64,000 bases of DNA from an uncultured Roseburia sp. (GCA_945787015.1 CALZGM010000019.1:1-64000); one strand, 5' to 3'. Shown: positions 7,455 to 16,490, numbered from the stretch's first letter. Numbers and translations are program-made. Notes: generated by a model not told the origin, from the sequence alone.

Positions 7455-9332
7455 ATGGAAATAACGATTAAAGAAGGCGACTATAAAAAATTTGGCGTAT
7501 GTGAGGTGACTGGCGGATATATTTTCACGTTTGCCGGTGAAAAAGAGGAAACGTGCTATATCCGTATTTATGATAAACAGAATCAGTTAAAGGAACGGAT
7601 TCTTGTCCCGAAAAACTATTGTATGGGATCAGTACGTTCTGTTTTTGTAAGTGGCATAAAGGAAAAAGAACTTCGCTATAATTATGAAATCAATGGCGAA
7701 ATGAAACAGGATGTATATGCAGACAGGGTAATCGGAAGAGAACGTTGGAACGATTTAGAAAGAAAAAAGAATGAATATAACATTTACTGCGGGAAAGAAA
7801 AACAGAAATTTGATTGGGAAGATGATGATTTTCCAGAAGTTCCAAAACATGAAATGGTGATATATAAGCTTCACGTAAGAGGATTTTCGATGGATGGCGG
7901 TGCAAAGGGAAAGAAACGTGGAACTTTCGCAGCTATTTCAGATAAAATAGAGTATTTACAAGAACTGGGTGTGACAACCGTAGAATTGATGCCTGTTTAT
8001 GAGCATGAAGAACTGGTTTTAGAACAAAAACGGGAGATCCCTGAATATATAAAATGGCAGGCTTCAAAAGAAGATGTAATCCAACCGGAAGAAGCAGAGA
8101 CAAGAGTGGTTGGGTTAAATTACTGGGGTTATGGTCCGGGGGATTATTTTGCGGTAAAAGCTTCTTATGCAAGTACCGGTTCTGCATCGAAGGAATTAAA
8201 AGAGCTGATTAAAAAGATGCATAAAAGCGGGATGGAATGTGTACTTGAAATGTTTTTCCCGGCAGGTATGAATCAGAATGTTATTTTAGATGTCCTTCGA
8301 TTTTGGGTAAGAGAGTATCATGTAGATGGATTTCATTTACTGGGAGAAAGCATTCCGGTGAAAGCTGCCTGTCAGGATGTCTTTTTAAGCAGGACGAAAC
8401 TTTTTTGTGAAGGTTATGACGGCCCGGCGTACGAGAAGGAAAAGACATATAAAAATCTTTATGTGTATAATGACCAATATCTATATCCGGCGCGAAAACT
8501 TTTAAATCATATAGGAGGTTCTCTGGAGGAATTTGCAAATCAGCAGAGAAAGCAGCACCAGAATATTGGATTTGTAAATTATATTGCAAATAATAATGGA
8601 TTTACCTTGATGGATCTCTTTAGTTATCAGGATAAACATAATGAGGATAATGGTGAGGGAAATACAGACGGAAGCAATTGGAATTATAGCAATAACTGCG
8701 GATTTGAAGGTAAAACCGGAAGACGTTATGTGAATGAACTACGAAAAAAGCAGGTGATGAATGCTTTTGCAATGCTGTTTTTTGCCCAGGGTGTACCGCT
8801 TTTAATGGCAGGCGATGAGATGGGAAATTCCCAGAGCGGAAACAATAATGCATACTGTCAGGATAACCGTGTCGGATGGCTCAACTGGATGAAGGATGCA
8901 AAGAATGCATGGTTATTTGACTTTGTAAAAAAACTTTCTGCTTTCCGGAAAGAACATCCGGTTCTGCATCTTGATGCACCGATGCAGATGAATGACTATG
9001 GTCATATGGGATGCCCGGATTTGTCATATCATGGAGAAAATGCTTGGATTTCCGGGTTTTATCAGGAATCGACTGCCTTTGGAACGATGTACTGTGGCAG
9101 TTATGCAAAAAAAGCAGATGGAAAAGCGGATGATTTCGTTTATGTTGGATATAATTTCCATACGGGAATGAATCATCTTGCCCTGCCAAAGCTTCCAAAG
9201 AAGATGAAGTGGTATATGGTGATGGATACTTCGAATCTGCAGAGCCCGTTTTTGGAAGAAGAAATCTGCCTTGAAAATCAGCAGCTTTTCCGGATAAAGG
9301 CGCAGTCGACAGTAGCTTTGATTGGGAAATAA
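7455..9332 (+). CDS. GH13 isoamylase/GlgX-like protein, catalytic residues lost
   Basis: The 625-residue protein follows the glycogen-debranching plan: an N-terminal beta domain, then an (alpha/beta)8 barrel with YKLHVRGFSM, a LNYWGYGPGDYF strand, VDGFHL, GFTLMDLFSYQDKHNE and AGDEMGNSQSGNNNAYCQ, and a C-terminal beta domain. The overall match to GlgX and isoamylase is strong. Yet the GH13 active-site motifs are broken: region I has Glu265-Met-Phe-Phe-Pro-Ala where D-V-V-Y-N-H is usual; the nucleophile Asp is Leu296; the transition-state Asp is Asn381, with Asn380 for His. The acid Glu319 seems kept. The segment after region I is shortened. It is probably a glucan-binding pseudoenzyme. The start has ACGGAGG four bases upstream. 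Confidence 0.82.
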   Translation: MEITIKEGDYKKFGVCEVTGGYIFTFAGEKEETCYIRIYDKQNQLKERILVPKNYCMGSVRSVFVSGIKEKELRYNYEINGEMKQDVYADRVIGRERWNDLERKKNEYNIYCGKEKQKFDWEDDDFPEVPKHEMVIYKLHVRGFSMDGGAKGKKRGTFAAISDKIEYLQELGVTTVELMPVYEHEELVLEQKREIPEYIKWQASKEDVIQPEEAETRVVGLNYWGYGPGDYFAVKASYASTGSASKELKELIKKMHKSGMECVLEMFFPAGMNQNVILDVLRFWVREYHVDGFHLLGESIPVKAACQDVFLSRTKLFCEGYDGPAYEKEKTYKNLYVYNDQYLYPARKLLNHIGGSLEEFANQQRKQHQNIGFVNYIANNNGFTLMDLFSYQDKHNEDNGEGNTDGSNWNYSNNCGFEGKTGRRYVNELRKKQVMNAFAMLFFAQGVPLLMAGDEMGNSQSGNNNAYCQDNRVGWLNWMKDAKNAWLFDFVKKLSAFRKEHPVLHLDAPMQMNDYGHMGCPDLSYHGENAWISGFYQESTAFGTMYCGSYAKKADGKADDFVYVGYNFHTGMNHLALPKLPKKMKWYMVMDTSNLQSPFLEEEICLENQQLFRIKAQSTVALIGK

Positions 9333-9351
9333 GAAGAATTGGGTTTTTAAA

Positions 9352-9954
9352 ATGAAAGCTTGGAAACATTTTTGTACAATTACAAGACATAAAATGCTAG
9401 TCATGAAGGGCTGCTTTCAGGTCGGCTTAATCAGACAAGGGCTGCTTCATGATATGTCAAAATATACACCAACAGAATTTCTGGTGGGGTGTAAGTATTA
9501 TCAGGGCACGATGAGTCCGAATAATGCCGAGAGGCTGGATAAGGGATATTCTTCGGCGTGGCTGCACCATAAAGGACGGAATAAGCATCATTTAGAGTAT
9601 TGGATTGATTATGGAGTGCCGGATAAAGAGGGACCGAACAAGGGACAGAAAAAAGGCATTTGTGGTATGAAAATGCCAATAAAATATGTAGTGGAGATGT
9701 TTATTGACCGTGTAGCAGCGTCGAAAAACTACCAGAGAGATGCTTATAAAGAGGACAGTGCCTTAAAATACTATCTTGGTGGAAAAGAATTTACCATGCT
9801 TCATGAAGATAGCAGGGCAATGTTAGAGCTGTTGTTGCATATGTTGGCAAAACGAGGTGAAGCCAGGACAAATCGTTTTATCAGAGAGGAGTTGTTAAAG
9901 GGCCGTATTCCTTATGAGAAAACTGCCCTGGAAAAAATAACGGAAAGTCTATAA
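9352..9954 (+). CDS. DUF5662 family protein, HD-like
   Basis: The product of about 200 residues matches the DUF5662 family common in Clostridia and their phages. The likely metal-binding residues are visible: an N-terminal HK pair (TITRHK), LLHDMSKYTPTEF, then LHHKGRNKHHLEYW. Their arrangement resembles an HD-domain phosphohydrolase, but no activity is established. I chose the ATG at 9352; an in-frame TTG at 9322 overlaps the end of the GH13-like gene. The ribosome binding site is weak, so coupling to the gene just upstream (20-base gap) is likely. Its stop overlaps the end of the convergent pseudouridine synthase gene by six bases. Confidence 0.75.
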   Translation: MKAWKHFCTITRHKMLVMKGCFQVGLIRQGLLHDMSKYTPTEFLVGCKYYQGTMSPNNAERLDKGYSSAWLHHKGRNKHHLEYWIDYGVPDKEGPNKGQKKGICGMKMPIKYVVEMFIDRVAASKNYQRDAYKEDSALKYYLGGKEFTMLHEDSRAMLELLLHMLAKRGEARTNRFIREELLKGRIPYEKTALEKITESL

Positions 9955-10839
9955 ACTGTCCCAAAAGCTTTGCATATCAGAAGGCAAAGGAGCAGTAAAA
10001 CGTAATTGTTCCTTGGTAATCGGATGATAGAATTCCAAGCTGTAAGAATGAAGCGCTTGTCTGGGAAGCTCGGTGGAGGCTTCATGATATAAAAAATCAC
10101 CAATTAAAGGATGCCCGATAGAGGACATATGAACACGAATTTGATGGGTACGCCCTGTTTCTAATTGTAGAGACAGTAGGGTGTATCCTTTTTTTGAGGA
10201 TATTTTTTTAAAGTGGGTAACCGCATATTCTCCCTGGTTGTAATCAATGATACGTTCGATAGCAGAGTCTTCTTTTCTGCCAATCGGAGCATCAATCGTT
10301 CCAAAATCATCGGTATCTCCCTTTACAATAGCCAGATACTTGCGGTGAATGGTGCGATTTGCAACATCCTGACTTAAAATGGCGGAACTTAACATGTGTT
10401 TTGCAATGATGGTAAGACCGGTTGTATCCTTATCCAGCCGGTTCACACAACGAAAGGTATAAGGAATGCCCTGATTTTCATAATAATAACAGACTGCGTT
10501 AGCAAGAGTGTGTTCATAATGATGGATAGACGGATGAATCGGCATGTTGGCGGGTTTGTCAACGACCAGAATATCCTCGTCCTCATAAACAATGGAAAAG
10601 GGTGCATAGACGGGTGGAATATTATGGGAAGATTCTTCTTCAATAAGCCGGATTTTTAGTAGGTCACCGGAGGCAAGTCTGGTATTTACATATTCCCAAT
10701 GCCCATTTAAAAGGATGCCCTCAGGTGTCTTTTTTAAATGAACCAACACAGCATGCGGATAGCCTTTGGTCTTTAAGAAAGAAGAGATTGTCTGTCCATG
10801 AAATGCTTCTTCGATATAATAATTTAATATACGCTGCAT
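9949..10839 (-). CDS. RluA-family 23S rRNA/tRNA pseudouridine synthase
   Basis: The 296-residue enzyme isomerises specific uridines in structured RNA to pseudouridine. The catalytic aspartate lies in the family motif RLDKDTTGL, preceded by an S4-like N-terminal part and the ILVVDKPANMPIHPS strand. The C-terminal half has LETGRTHQIRVHMSSIGHPL, here cited only by key residues R-T-H-Q-I-R-V-H and GHPLIGD. I placed the start at the ATG at 10839, with GGAGAGG nine bases upstream; a longer frame to 10926 would add a hydrophobic stretch without homology. The exact target uridine cannot be assigned. It is divergent from the SigK-like gene. Confidence 0.9.
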   Translation of the reverse strand: MQRILNYYIEEAFHGQTISSFLKTKGYPHAVLVHLKKTPEGILLNGHWEYVNTRLASGDLLKIRLIEEESSHNIPPVYAPFSIVYEDEDILVVDKPANMPIHPSIHHYEHTLANAVCYYYENQGIPYTFRCVNRLDKDTTGLTIIAKHMLSSAILSQDVANRTIHRKYLAIVKGDTDDFGTIDAPIGRKEDSAIERIIDYNQGEYAVTHFKKISSKKGYTLLSLQLETGRTHQIRVHMSSIGHPLIGDFLYHEASTELPRQALHSYSLEFYHPITKEQLRFTAPLPSDMQSFWDSL

Positions 10840-10975
10840 GGTGTTTGCCTCTCCTTTCTTTAAACTGTTAGGCCCATTATAACGGAAAAGAAAGATTTTG
10901 CAAAGAAAAAATGGGGAAAAGCACAAAAGGCAGCAACTTTACATAGAATGTAAAAAGAAGCTTTTAAGGTGCATT

Positions 10976-11593
10976 TTGAAAACTTTTTTATATCCGCTAA
11001 CCTTAGAACAGGAAACTGAATGCCTGCAGAAAATGAAAAATGGCGACCTTGAGGCAAGAAATGAATTGATTCTTAGGAATATGCGTCTTGTAGCACATGT
11101 TGCAAAAAAATACCAGAGTAGGGAAGAAGAACTAGAGGATTTGATTTCGATAGGCACAATTGGCCTGATAAAAGCAGTTTCCACCTATGATGAAACATTT
11201 GGAAGCCGCCTGGCTACCTATGCTGTACGGTGCATTGATAACGAACTTCTGATGTATTTTCGGGCAAAGAAGAAAACTTCAAAAGATTTGTCTCTTTACG
11301 AGCCGATAGGAACGGATAAAGAAGGAAATCAGATTCAGCTGATGGATGTAATGGTAAATGAAGAGGTGGATGTGATTGAACAGCTTGCGATGGGAGAAAA
11401 AATGGAGCGTCTGTCAGAAATATTATCAGAAACGCTAAGCGGTAGAGAACTTTTTATTATTATAAATCGTTATGGATTATTCCAAAAAGAGGCGATGACA
11501 CAGCGGGAAATTGCGCAAAAACTTGGAATTTCCAGGTCCTATGTATCAAGAATCGAAAAAAAAGCTTTAGAAAAATTGAAAAAAGCATTTTAG
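10976..11593 (+). CDS. sigK: RNA polymerase sporulation sigma factor, SigK-type
   Basis: The 205-residue sigma-70 family protein has region 2 (NLRLVAH-type stretch seen as NMRLVAHVAKKYQ, then EDLISIGTIGLIKAV) and region 4 with a helix-turn-helix near its end (TQREIAQKLGISRSYVSRIE). These, and SLYEPIGTDKEGNQIQL, match SigK, the late mother-cell sigma factor of sporulation. The start is probably the TTG at 10976, five bases after AAGGTG; the open frame reaches back to a TTG at 10898, but those 26 residues are basic, not the hydrophobic pro-sequence of Bacillus SigK. The gene is continuous, with no skin-type insertion. It could instead be a close SigK/SigE relative, but SigK fits best. Confidence 0.8.
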   Translation: MKTFLYPLTLEQETECLQKMKNGDLEARNELILRNMRLVAHVAKKYQSREEELEDLISIGTIGLIKAVSTYDETFGSRLATYAVRCIDNELLMYFRAKKKTSKDLSLYEPIGTDKEGNQIQLMDVMVNEEVDVIEQLAMGEKMERLSEILSETLSGRELFIIINRYGLFQKEAMTQREIAQKLGISRSYVSRIEKKALEKLKKAF

Positions 11594-11605
11594 TACTTTA
11601 AAACG

Positions 11606-11643
11606 AAGGTGGTATCTGTTATAATACGTGATACCATCTTTTA
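11606..11643 (+). terminator. Rho-independent terminator after sigK
   Basis: AAGGTGGTATC at 11606-11616 pairs with GATACCATCTT at 11630-11640, with one G-T wobble and a 13-base loop, and is followed by a short T-rich stretch. Confidence 0.75.
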
Positions 11644-11651
11644 TCATTTTG

Positions 11652-11685
11652 GATAATAGAAAGTGGGCAAAGCGTGCTTTCTATT
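11652..11685. repeat. Dispersed palindromic repeat, copy 2 (inverted)
   Basis: The 34 bases GATAATAGAAAGT...CTTTCTATT, read on the opposite strand, match the element at 5003-5036 at about 31 of 34 positions, including the central GCTTTGC. It lies in the intergenic space between the sigK terminator and comM. The pair points to a small repeated palindromic family in this genome. Confidence 0.65.
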
Positions 11686-11758
11686 GCAAATGTGAGTAAT
11701 CAGGGGGATTCACCCCAAATATCCCAAGAATAAAAAAAGAATAGAAGGGAATGGTTTA

Positions 11759-13285
11759 TTGTATAGTATTGTAAGAACTGCAATTGTGCAGGGAATAAAA
11801 AGTATACCTGTATTTGTGGAAGCAGATATGAGTGATGGATTGCCTGTCTTTGAAATGGTGGGTTTTTTATCGGCAGAAGTAAAGGAAGCAAAAGAACGTG
11901 TACGAACAGCTTTACGAAACACAGGATATCGGCTTCCTGCGAAGCGGATAACGATTAATTTTATGCCTGCTAATGTGAAAAAAAACGGTTCCGGATTTGA
12001 TTTGCCTATTGCTTTGTCAATTTTAGGAGCAATGGATATTATAGAAAAAGAAAAATTGAAGGAATTGTTTGTGATTGGAGAAGTGGGGTTAAACGGAGAA
12101 ATACGGCCGGTACATGGTATTTTACCAATGTTGGCAGAAGCAGAAGAAGCCGGGATTCATACCTGTATTGTGCCATATGAAAATGCTACAGAAGCAGAGC
12201 TAGTAAAGCAAATGCGTATTTATGCTGTACACAGTATAAAGGAAACCATTGATGTCATAAATGGAAAACGGTATCAGAGAAAACCGAAGGAGCAAAAGCC
12301 GTTGACAGAAGAAAAACAACCGGATTTTTCGGAAATCAATGGACAGCATGTATTAAAAAGGGCTTGTGAGACGGCTGTAAGTGGAATGCATAATCTTCTG
12401 ATGCTAGGACCACCCGGAGCCGGAAAAACGATGGCAGCTATGCGAATACCAACGATTTTACCACCACTGGATGAAAAGGAGCAGATGGAGTTGTCAAAAA
12501 TTTATAGCGTATCCGGTTTGTTTTCAAACAGAGAACAACTGATAGATAAACGCCCTTTTCGAAGTCCACATCATACAGTAACGCCACAAGGTCTTGCAGG
12601 AGGCGGCAGCATTCCGAGACCGGGAGAGATATCACTGGCACATAAAGGAGTACTATTTTTAGATGAACTTCCGGAATTTAAAAAGGATACTTTGGAAATA
12701 TTAAGACAACCTATGGAGGAAAAAGCAGTAAGACTTGTACGAATGAATGGTGATTATGAATATCCGGCGGACTTTATGCTGGTAGCTGCGATGAACCCTT
12801 GCAAATGTGGATATTTCCCTGATATGCAAAAATGTAGATGCTCATCCGGTACATTAGAACGTTATATTAACCGCATTAGTCAACCCTTACTGGATCGCAT
12901 TGATATTTGTGTAGCAACTTCACAGATTCCATTTGAGGAGTTAACGGAAAAGAGAGAAGAAGAAACCTCTGAAAAAATTAGGGAACGGGTAATGGCAGTA
13001 CACGAGCGAATGAGATATCGTTTTAGAAATGAATCATTTTGCTATAATAGTCAGATCCCCGGCTCAAAAATTGGCGAATATTGCTCGTTACATTTAAAAC
13101 AGGAAGCTTATATGGAAAAAATGTATGAAAAATTAAATTTGACCGCACGAAGCTACCATAAAATTCTAAAAGTAGCAAGGACACTGGCAGATATGGATGG
13201 CTCAGAGGATATTCTCCAGAGGCATTTAACGGAAGCTGTTTGCTATCGGAATATAGATAAAAAGCTATGGGGTCGGGAGGTGTAG
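11759..13285 (+). CDS. comM: ComM/YifB family Mg-chelatase-like AAA+ ATPase
   Basis: The 508-residue protein has the YifB/ComM order: an N-terminal Lon-like fold (FEMVGFLSAEVKEAKERV, residues 31-48), a central AAA+ Mg-chelatase domain with Walker A GPPGAGKT and Walker B FLDELPEF, a four-cysteine cluster (NPCKCGYFPDMQKCRC), and a C-terminal helical domain. In transformable bacteria ComM is a hexameric helicase that drives branch migration during DNA uptake. The start is TTG at 11759, eight bases after AGAAGGGA; the ATG at 11751 is out of frame and closes quickly. It is followed by dprA after one base, a typical DNA-processing pair. Confidence 0.92.
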   Translation: MYSIVRTAIVQGIKSIPVFVEADMSDGLPVFEMVGFLSAEVKEAKERVRTALRNTGYRLPAKRITINFMPANVKKNGSGFDLPIALSILGAMDIIEKEKLKELFVIGEVGLNGEIRPVHGILPMLAEAEEAGIHTCIVPYENATEAELVKQMRIYAVHSIKETIDVINGKRYQRKPKEQKPLTEEKQPDFSEINGQHVLKRACETAVSGMHNLLMLGPPGAGKTMAAMRIPTILPPLDEKEQMELSKIYSVSGLFSNREQLIDKRPFRSPHHTVTPQGLAGGGSIPRPGEISLAHKGVLFLDELPEFKKDTLEILRQPMEEKAVRLVRMNGDYEYPADFMLVAAMNPCKCGYFPDMQKCRCSSGTLERYINRISQPLLDRIDICVATSQIPFEELTEKREEETSEKIRERVMAVHERMRYRFRNESFCYNSQIPGSKIGEYCSLHLKQEAYMEKMYEKLNLTARSYHKILKVARTLADMDGSEDILQRHLTEAVCYRNIDKKLWGREV

Positions 13286-13286
13286 C

Positions 13287-14375
13287 ATGAAATATCAATA
13301 TTGGTTATCTAATATAGAAGGAATCGGTTCAAAGACAATTCAGAAAATATTACGATATGTGGAATGTGCAAAGGAACTTTATTTTTTAACAGAAGAGCAG
13401 ATTACTTCTTTGAGTGAACTGAAAGAAAAGGAGCGGTTAAAAATCATAGAGCACAGAAAAAGATGGAAACTGGACGCTGAATGGGAAGCGTTTCAAAAAA
13501 AGAATATTGGATTTGTGTCTCAGGAAATGGGGGAATTTCCGGAAAAATTACGTTACATAGAGAATCCACCCTACAGCATATACTATAAAGGGCAGTTACC
13601 GGATGAAAAATTCAAGAGTGTAGCCATTGTGGGTGCAAGACAATGCTCTGAATATGGACGACTTATGTCAGAAAAGATTGCTGAGGCACTGGCAGTACAT
13701 CAGGTGGAAGTAATCAGCGGTATGGCAAGAGGGGTAGATTCTTATGCGCATATCGGCGCATTAAAGGGAAAAGGTAAAACCTTTGCAGTATTGGGATGCG
13801 GTATAGACATTTGCTATCCGACAGAAAATAAAAAACTTTATAAGGAAATACCGGAAAATGGTGGACTGATTTCGGAATATCCGCCGAAGACAGCGCCAAG
13901 GCCACAGCTATTTCCACTTAGAAATCGGATTATTTCAGCATTTAGCGACACTGTGATTCTGGTTGAGGCGAAAGAACGGAGTGGTTCTTTGATTACAGCA
14001 GACTTTGCACTGGAGCAGGGGAAAGATATTTTTGCCTGCCCGGGAAGGGCAACAGATGGCTTAAGTACCGGATGTAACGCGTTGATACGGCAGGGTGCAG
14101 GAATTATTACAAGTGTGAAAGCACTGTTAGAGGATATGGGGATTTCTGAGAAAATAATGTGCAAAGAAGAACCCAGTTTACAAAATATTCAAAATTTATT
14201 ACTTGAAAAAGATGAAAGCTTGGTGTATAGTTGTCTCGATTTCCGTCCGAAAAGTTTGGAAGAGATTTCTCTACGGACAGGAATGAAAACGCAGTATTTA
14301 TCAGGTCTCATTCAAAATATGATAGAAAAAGGCATATTGAAGGAGATTTTTCGGAATTATTATATAAGAGTTTGA
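13287..14375 (+). CDS. dprA: DNA-processing protein DprA (Smf)
   Basis: The 362-residue protein loads RecA onto incoming single-stranded DNA during transformation and protects it. The Rossmann-like DprA core is visible: VAIVGARQCSEYG, SGMARGVDSYAH, AVLGCGIDICYP, LFPLRNRIISA and RSGSLITADFALEQG. A helix-hairpin-helix-like start (IEGIGSKTIQKIL) and a C-terminal winged helix (residues about 300-362) flank it. The gene begins one base after comM ends and is followed 15 bases later by topA. Few other competence genes are in the window, so the pathway here may serve general recombination. Confidence 0.95.
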   Translation: MKYQYWLSNIEGIGSKTIQKILRYVECAKELYFLTEEQITSLSELKEKERLKIIEHRKRWKLDAEWEAFQKKNIGFVSQEMGEFPEKLRYIENPPYSIYYKGQLPDEKFKSVAIVGARQCSEYGRLMSEKIAEALAVHQVEVISGMARGVDSYAHIGALKGKGKTFAVLGCGIDICYPTENKKLYKEIPENGGLISEYPPKTAPRPQLFPLRNRIISAFSDTVILVEAKERSGSLITADFALEQGKDIFACPGRATDGLSTGCNALIRQGAGIITSVKALLEDMGISEKIMCKEEPSLQNIQNLLLEKDESLVYSCLDFRPKSLEEISLRTGMKTQYLSGLIQNMIEKGILKEIFRNYYIRV

Positions 14376-14390
14376 GTAGGGAGAAGAAAA

Positions 14391-16451
14391 ATGGCAAAAT
14401 ACCTTGTAATCGTGGAGTCACCTGCAAAGGTGAAGACAATCAAGAAATTTTTGGGAAAGAATTATGAAGTTGTTGCATCTAACGGACATGTCAGAGATTT
14501 ACCAAAGAGCACAATGGGGTTTGATGCAGAAAATGATTTTGAACCAAAGTACATTACCATCCGTGGAAAAGGTGATATACTTGCGAAACTTCGAAAAGAA
14601 GTAAAAAAAGCGGATAGAGTGTATCTTGCAACCGACCCGGACCGTGAAGGAGAAGCGATTTCATGGCATTTATGTCAGGCATTAAAGCTTGAAGATAAGG
14701 ATGTGAACCGCATAAGCTTTAATGAAATTACACAGAATGCAGTAAAGGCTTCTTTAAAGCAACCAAGAGAGATTGATATGAACCTTGTGAATGCTCAGCA
14801 GGCACGCCGTATGCTGGATCGTATGGTGGGTTATAAAATCAGTCCTCTTTTGTGGGCAAAAGTAAAACGGGGTTTAAGTGCCGGCCGTGTACAGTCTGTT
14901 GCGCTTCGAATTATATGTGACAGGGAAGAAGAGATTAATGCATTTATTCCGGAAGAATACTGGTCTTTAGATGCCAAACTTTCCATTCCGGGTGAAAAGA
15001 AGCCTTTGATAGCTAAATTCTACGGAAAAGAAAGTGGAAAAACAGACATCAAGTCAAAGGAAGAGATGGACCAGCTTCTTAGCACCTTAGAAAAAGAGGC
15101 TTTTCAAGTGTTGGAAGTGAAGAAGGGAGAACGTGTGAAAAAAGGACCCCTTCCATTTACAACCAGTACTTTACAACAGGAAGCCTCTAAAGCATTGAAT
15201 TTCCCAATTTCAAAAACGATGCGTATCGCGCAGCAGTTATATGAAGGAGTAGATATAAAAGGAGAGGGAACGGTAGGTTTGATTACATACCTTCGTACAG
15301 ATTCTGTTCGTATTTCAGATGAAGCGCAGGAGCAGGCAATCAACTATATTACTTCAGAATTTGGGGAATCCTATTTAGCCGGACAGAAGGTAGTGAAAAA
15401 GAGTAATGTAAAAATTCAGGATGCGCATGAAGCAATTCGTCCTTCTGATATCTATCGTACACCGGCAAAAGTAAAAGAATCTCTCTCCAGAGATCAGTTT
15501 AGACTTTATCAGCTTATTTGGAAACGTTTTGCAGCAAGTCAGATGGCAGCTGCCGTTTACGAAACAGTAAATGTTAAAATCGGAGCAGGAGAGTACCGAT
15601 TTACAGTTTCAGCATCTAAAGTTACATTTGACGGTTTTATGTCCGTTTATACTTCAGAAGATGATGAAAAGACAGAAAATAATGTATTGTTAAAGGCACT
15701 GGACGAGTCAACAAAACTTTCCTTAGAAGAATTGGAACCCAAACAGCATTTTACCCAGCCACCGGCTCATTATACAGAAGCATCTTTAGTTAAGACGATG
15801 GAGGAACTTGGAATCGGAAGACCAAGTACCTACTCACCAACGATTACCGTACTTTTGGGGAGAAGGTATATTGTAAAAGAAGCTAAAAACTTATACATGA
15901 CAGAACTCGGTGAAGTAGTAAATCAAATTATGAAAGAAAATTTCCCGACAATCGTGGATGAGCATTTCACTGCCAATATGGAATCTTTATTAGACGGAGT
16001 TGGTGAGGGAAGCGTTAACTGGAAAACGGTGATTGCAAATTTCTATCCGGATCTAATAAAGGCAGTGGAAGCAGCAGAGAAAGATTTAGATAAAGTAAAA
16101 ATTGAAGATGAAGTGACGGATGTCATCTGTGATGAATGTGGAAGAAACATGGTGATTAAATATGGCCCTCATGGCAAGTTCTTGGCGTGCCCGGGGTTCC
16201 CTGAGTGCCGCAATACAAAACCATATCTGGAAAAGATTGGAGTTGCCTGTCCAAAATGCGGTAAAGATATCGTGCTTCGTAAAACAAAAAAAGGCAGAAA
16301 ATATTTCGGCTGCGAAGATAATCCGGATTGTGATTTTATGTCATGGTCCAGACCGGTAGAGAAAAAATGTCCGAAATGTGATGGCTATATGGTGGTAAAG
16401 GGAAACAAGATTGCCTGCGCAGATGAAAAGTGTGGATATTCTGAACAATAG
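14391..16451 (+). CDS. topA: DNA topoisomerase I (type IA)
   Basis: The 686-residue enzyme relaxes negatively supercoiled DNA by cutting and rejoining one strand. The Toprim domain opens the protein (VESPAKVKTIKKFLG, ASNGHVRDLP, then DPDREGEAISWH). The active-site tyrosine lies in ITYLRTDS (about residue 300). Three C-terminal four-cysteine zinc motifs follow: CDECGRN...CPGFPEC, CPKCGKD...CEDNPDC and CPKCDGY...CADEKC. The length is usual for Firmicutes. It is the last gene of the comM-dprA-topA run and precedes codY, an order also seen in Bacillus. Confidence 0.97.
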   Translation: MAKYLVIVESPAKVKTIKKFLGKNYEVVASNGHVRDLPKSTMGFDAENDFEPKYITIRGKGDILAKLRKEVKKADRVYLATDPDREGEAISWHLCQALKLEDKDVNRISFNEITQNAVKASLKQPREIDMNLVNAQQARRMLDRMVGYKISPLLWAKVKRGLSAGRVQSVALRIICDREEEINAFIPEEYWSLDAKLSIPGEKKPLIAKFYGKESGKTDIKSKEEMDQLLSTLEKEAFQVLEVKKGERVKKGPLPFTTSTLQQEASKALNFPISKTMRIAQQLYEGVDIKGEGTVGLITYLRTDSVRISDEAQEQAINYITSEFGESYLAGQKVVKKSNVKIQDAHEAIRPSDIYRTPAKVKESLSRDQFRLYQLIWKRFAASQMAAAVYETVNVKIGAGEYRFTVSASKVTFDGFMSVYTSEDDEKTENNVLLKALDESTKLSLEELEPKQHFTQPPAHYTEASLVKTMEELGIGRPSTYSPTITVLLGRRYIVKEAKNLYMTELGEVVNQIMKENFPTIVDEHFTANMESLLDGVGEGSVNWKTVIANFYPDLIKAVEAAEKDLDKVKIEDEVTDVICDECGRNMVIKYGPHGKFLACPGFPECRNTKPYLEKIGVACPKCGKDIVLRKTKKGRKYFGCEDNPDCDFMSWSRPVEKKCPKCDGYMVVKGNKIACADEKCGYSEQ

Positions 16452-16461
16452 TTAAAAAAGA

Positions 16462-16490
16462 TTGAATTTTCTGAATAAACATGTTAGAAT
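16462..16490 (+). promoter_or_regulatory. codY promoter with overlapping CodY box
   Basis: TTGAAT at 16462-16467, a 17-base spacer and TAGAAT at 16485-16490 form a good SigA-type promoter for codY. The 15 bases at 16465-16479 match the CodY consensus AATTTTCWGAAAATT at 12 of 15 positions, including the whole first 11. The box lies over the -35 element and the start of the spacer, where a bound repressor would block RNA polymerase. Negative autoregulation is inferred from that position. Confidence 0.65.

Noticed and set aside
10898-10975. N-terminal extension of the SigK-like factor
   Set aside because: No ribosome site, no homology and no hydrophobic pro-sequence; the TTG at 10976 with AAGGTG fits better, though this is not certain.
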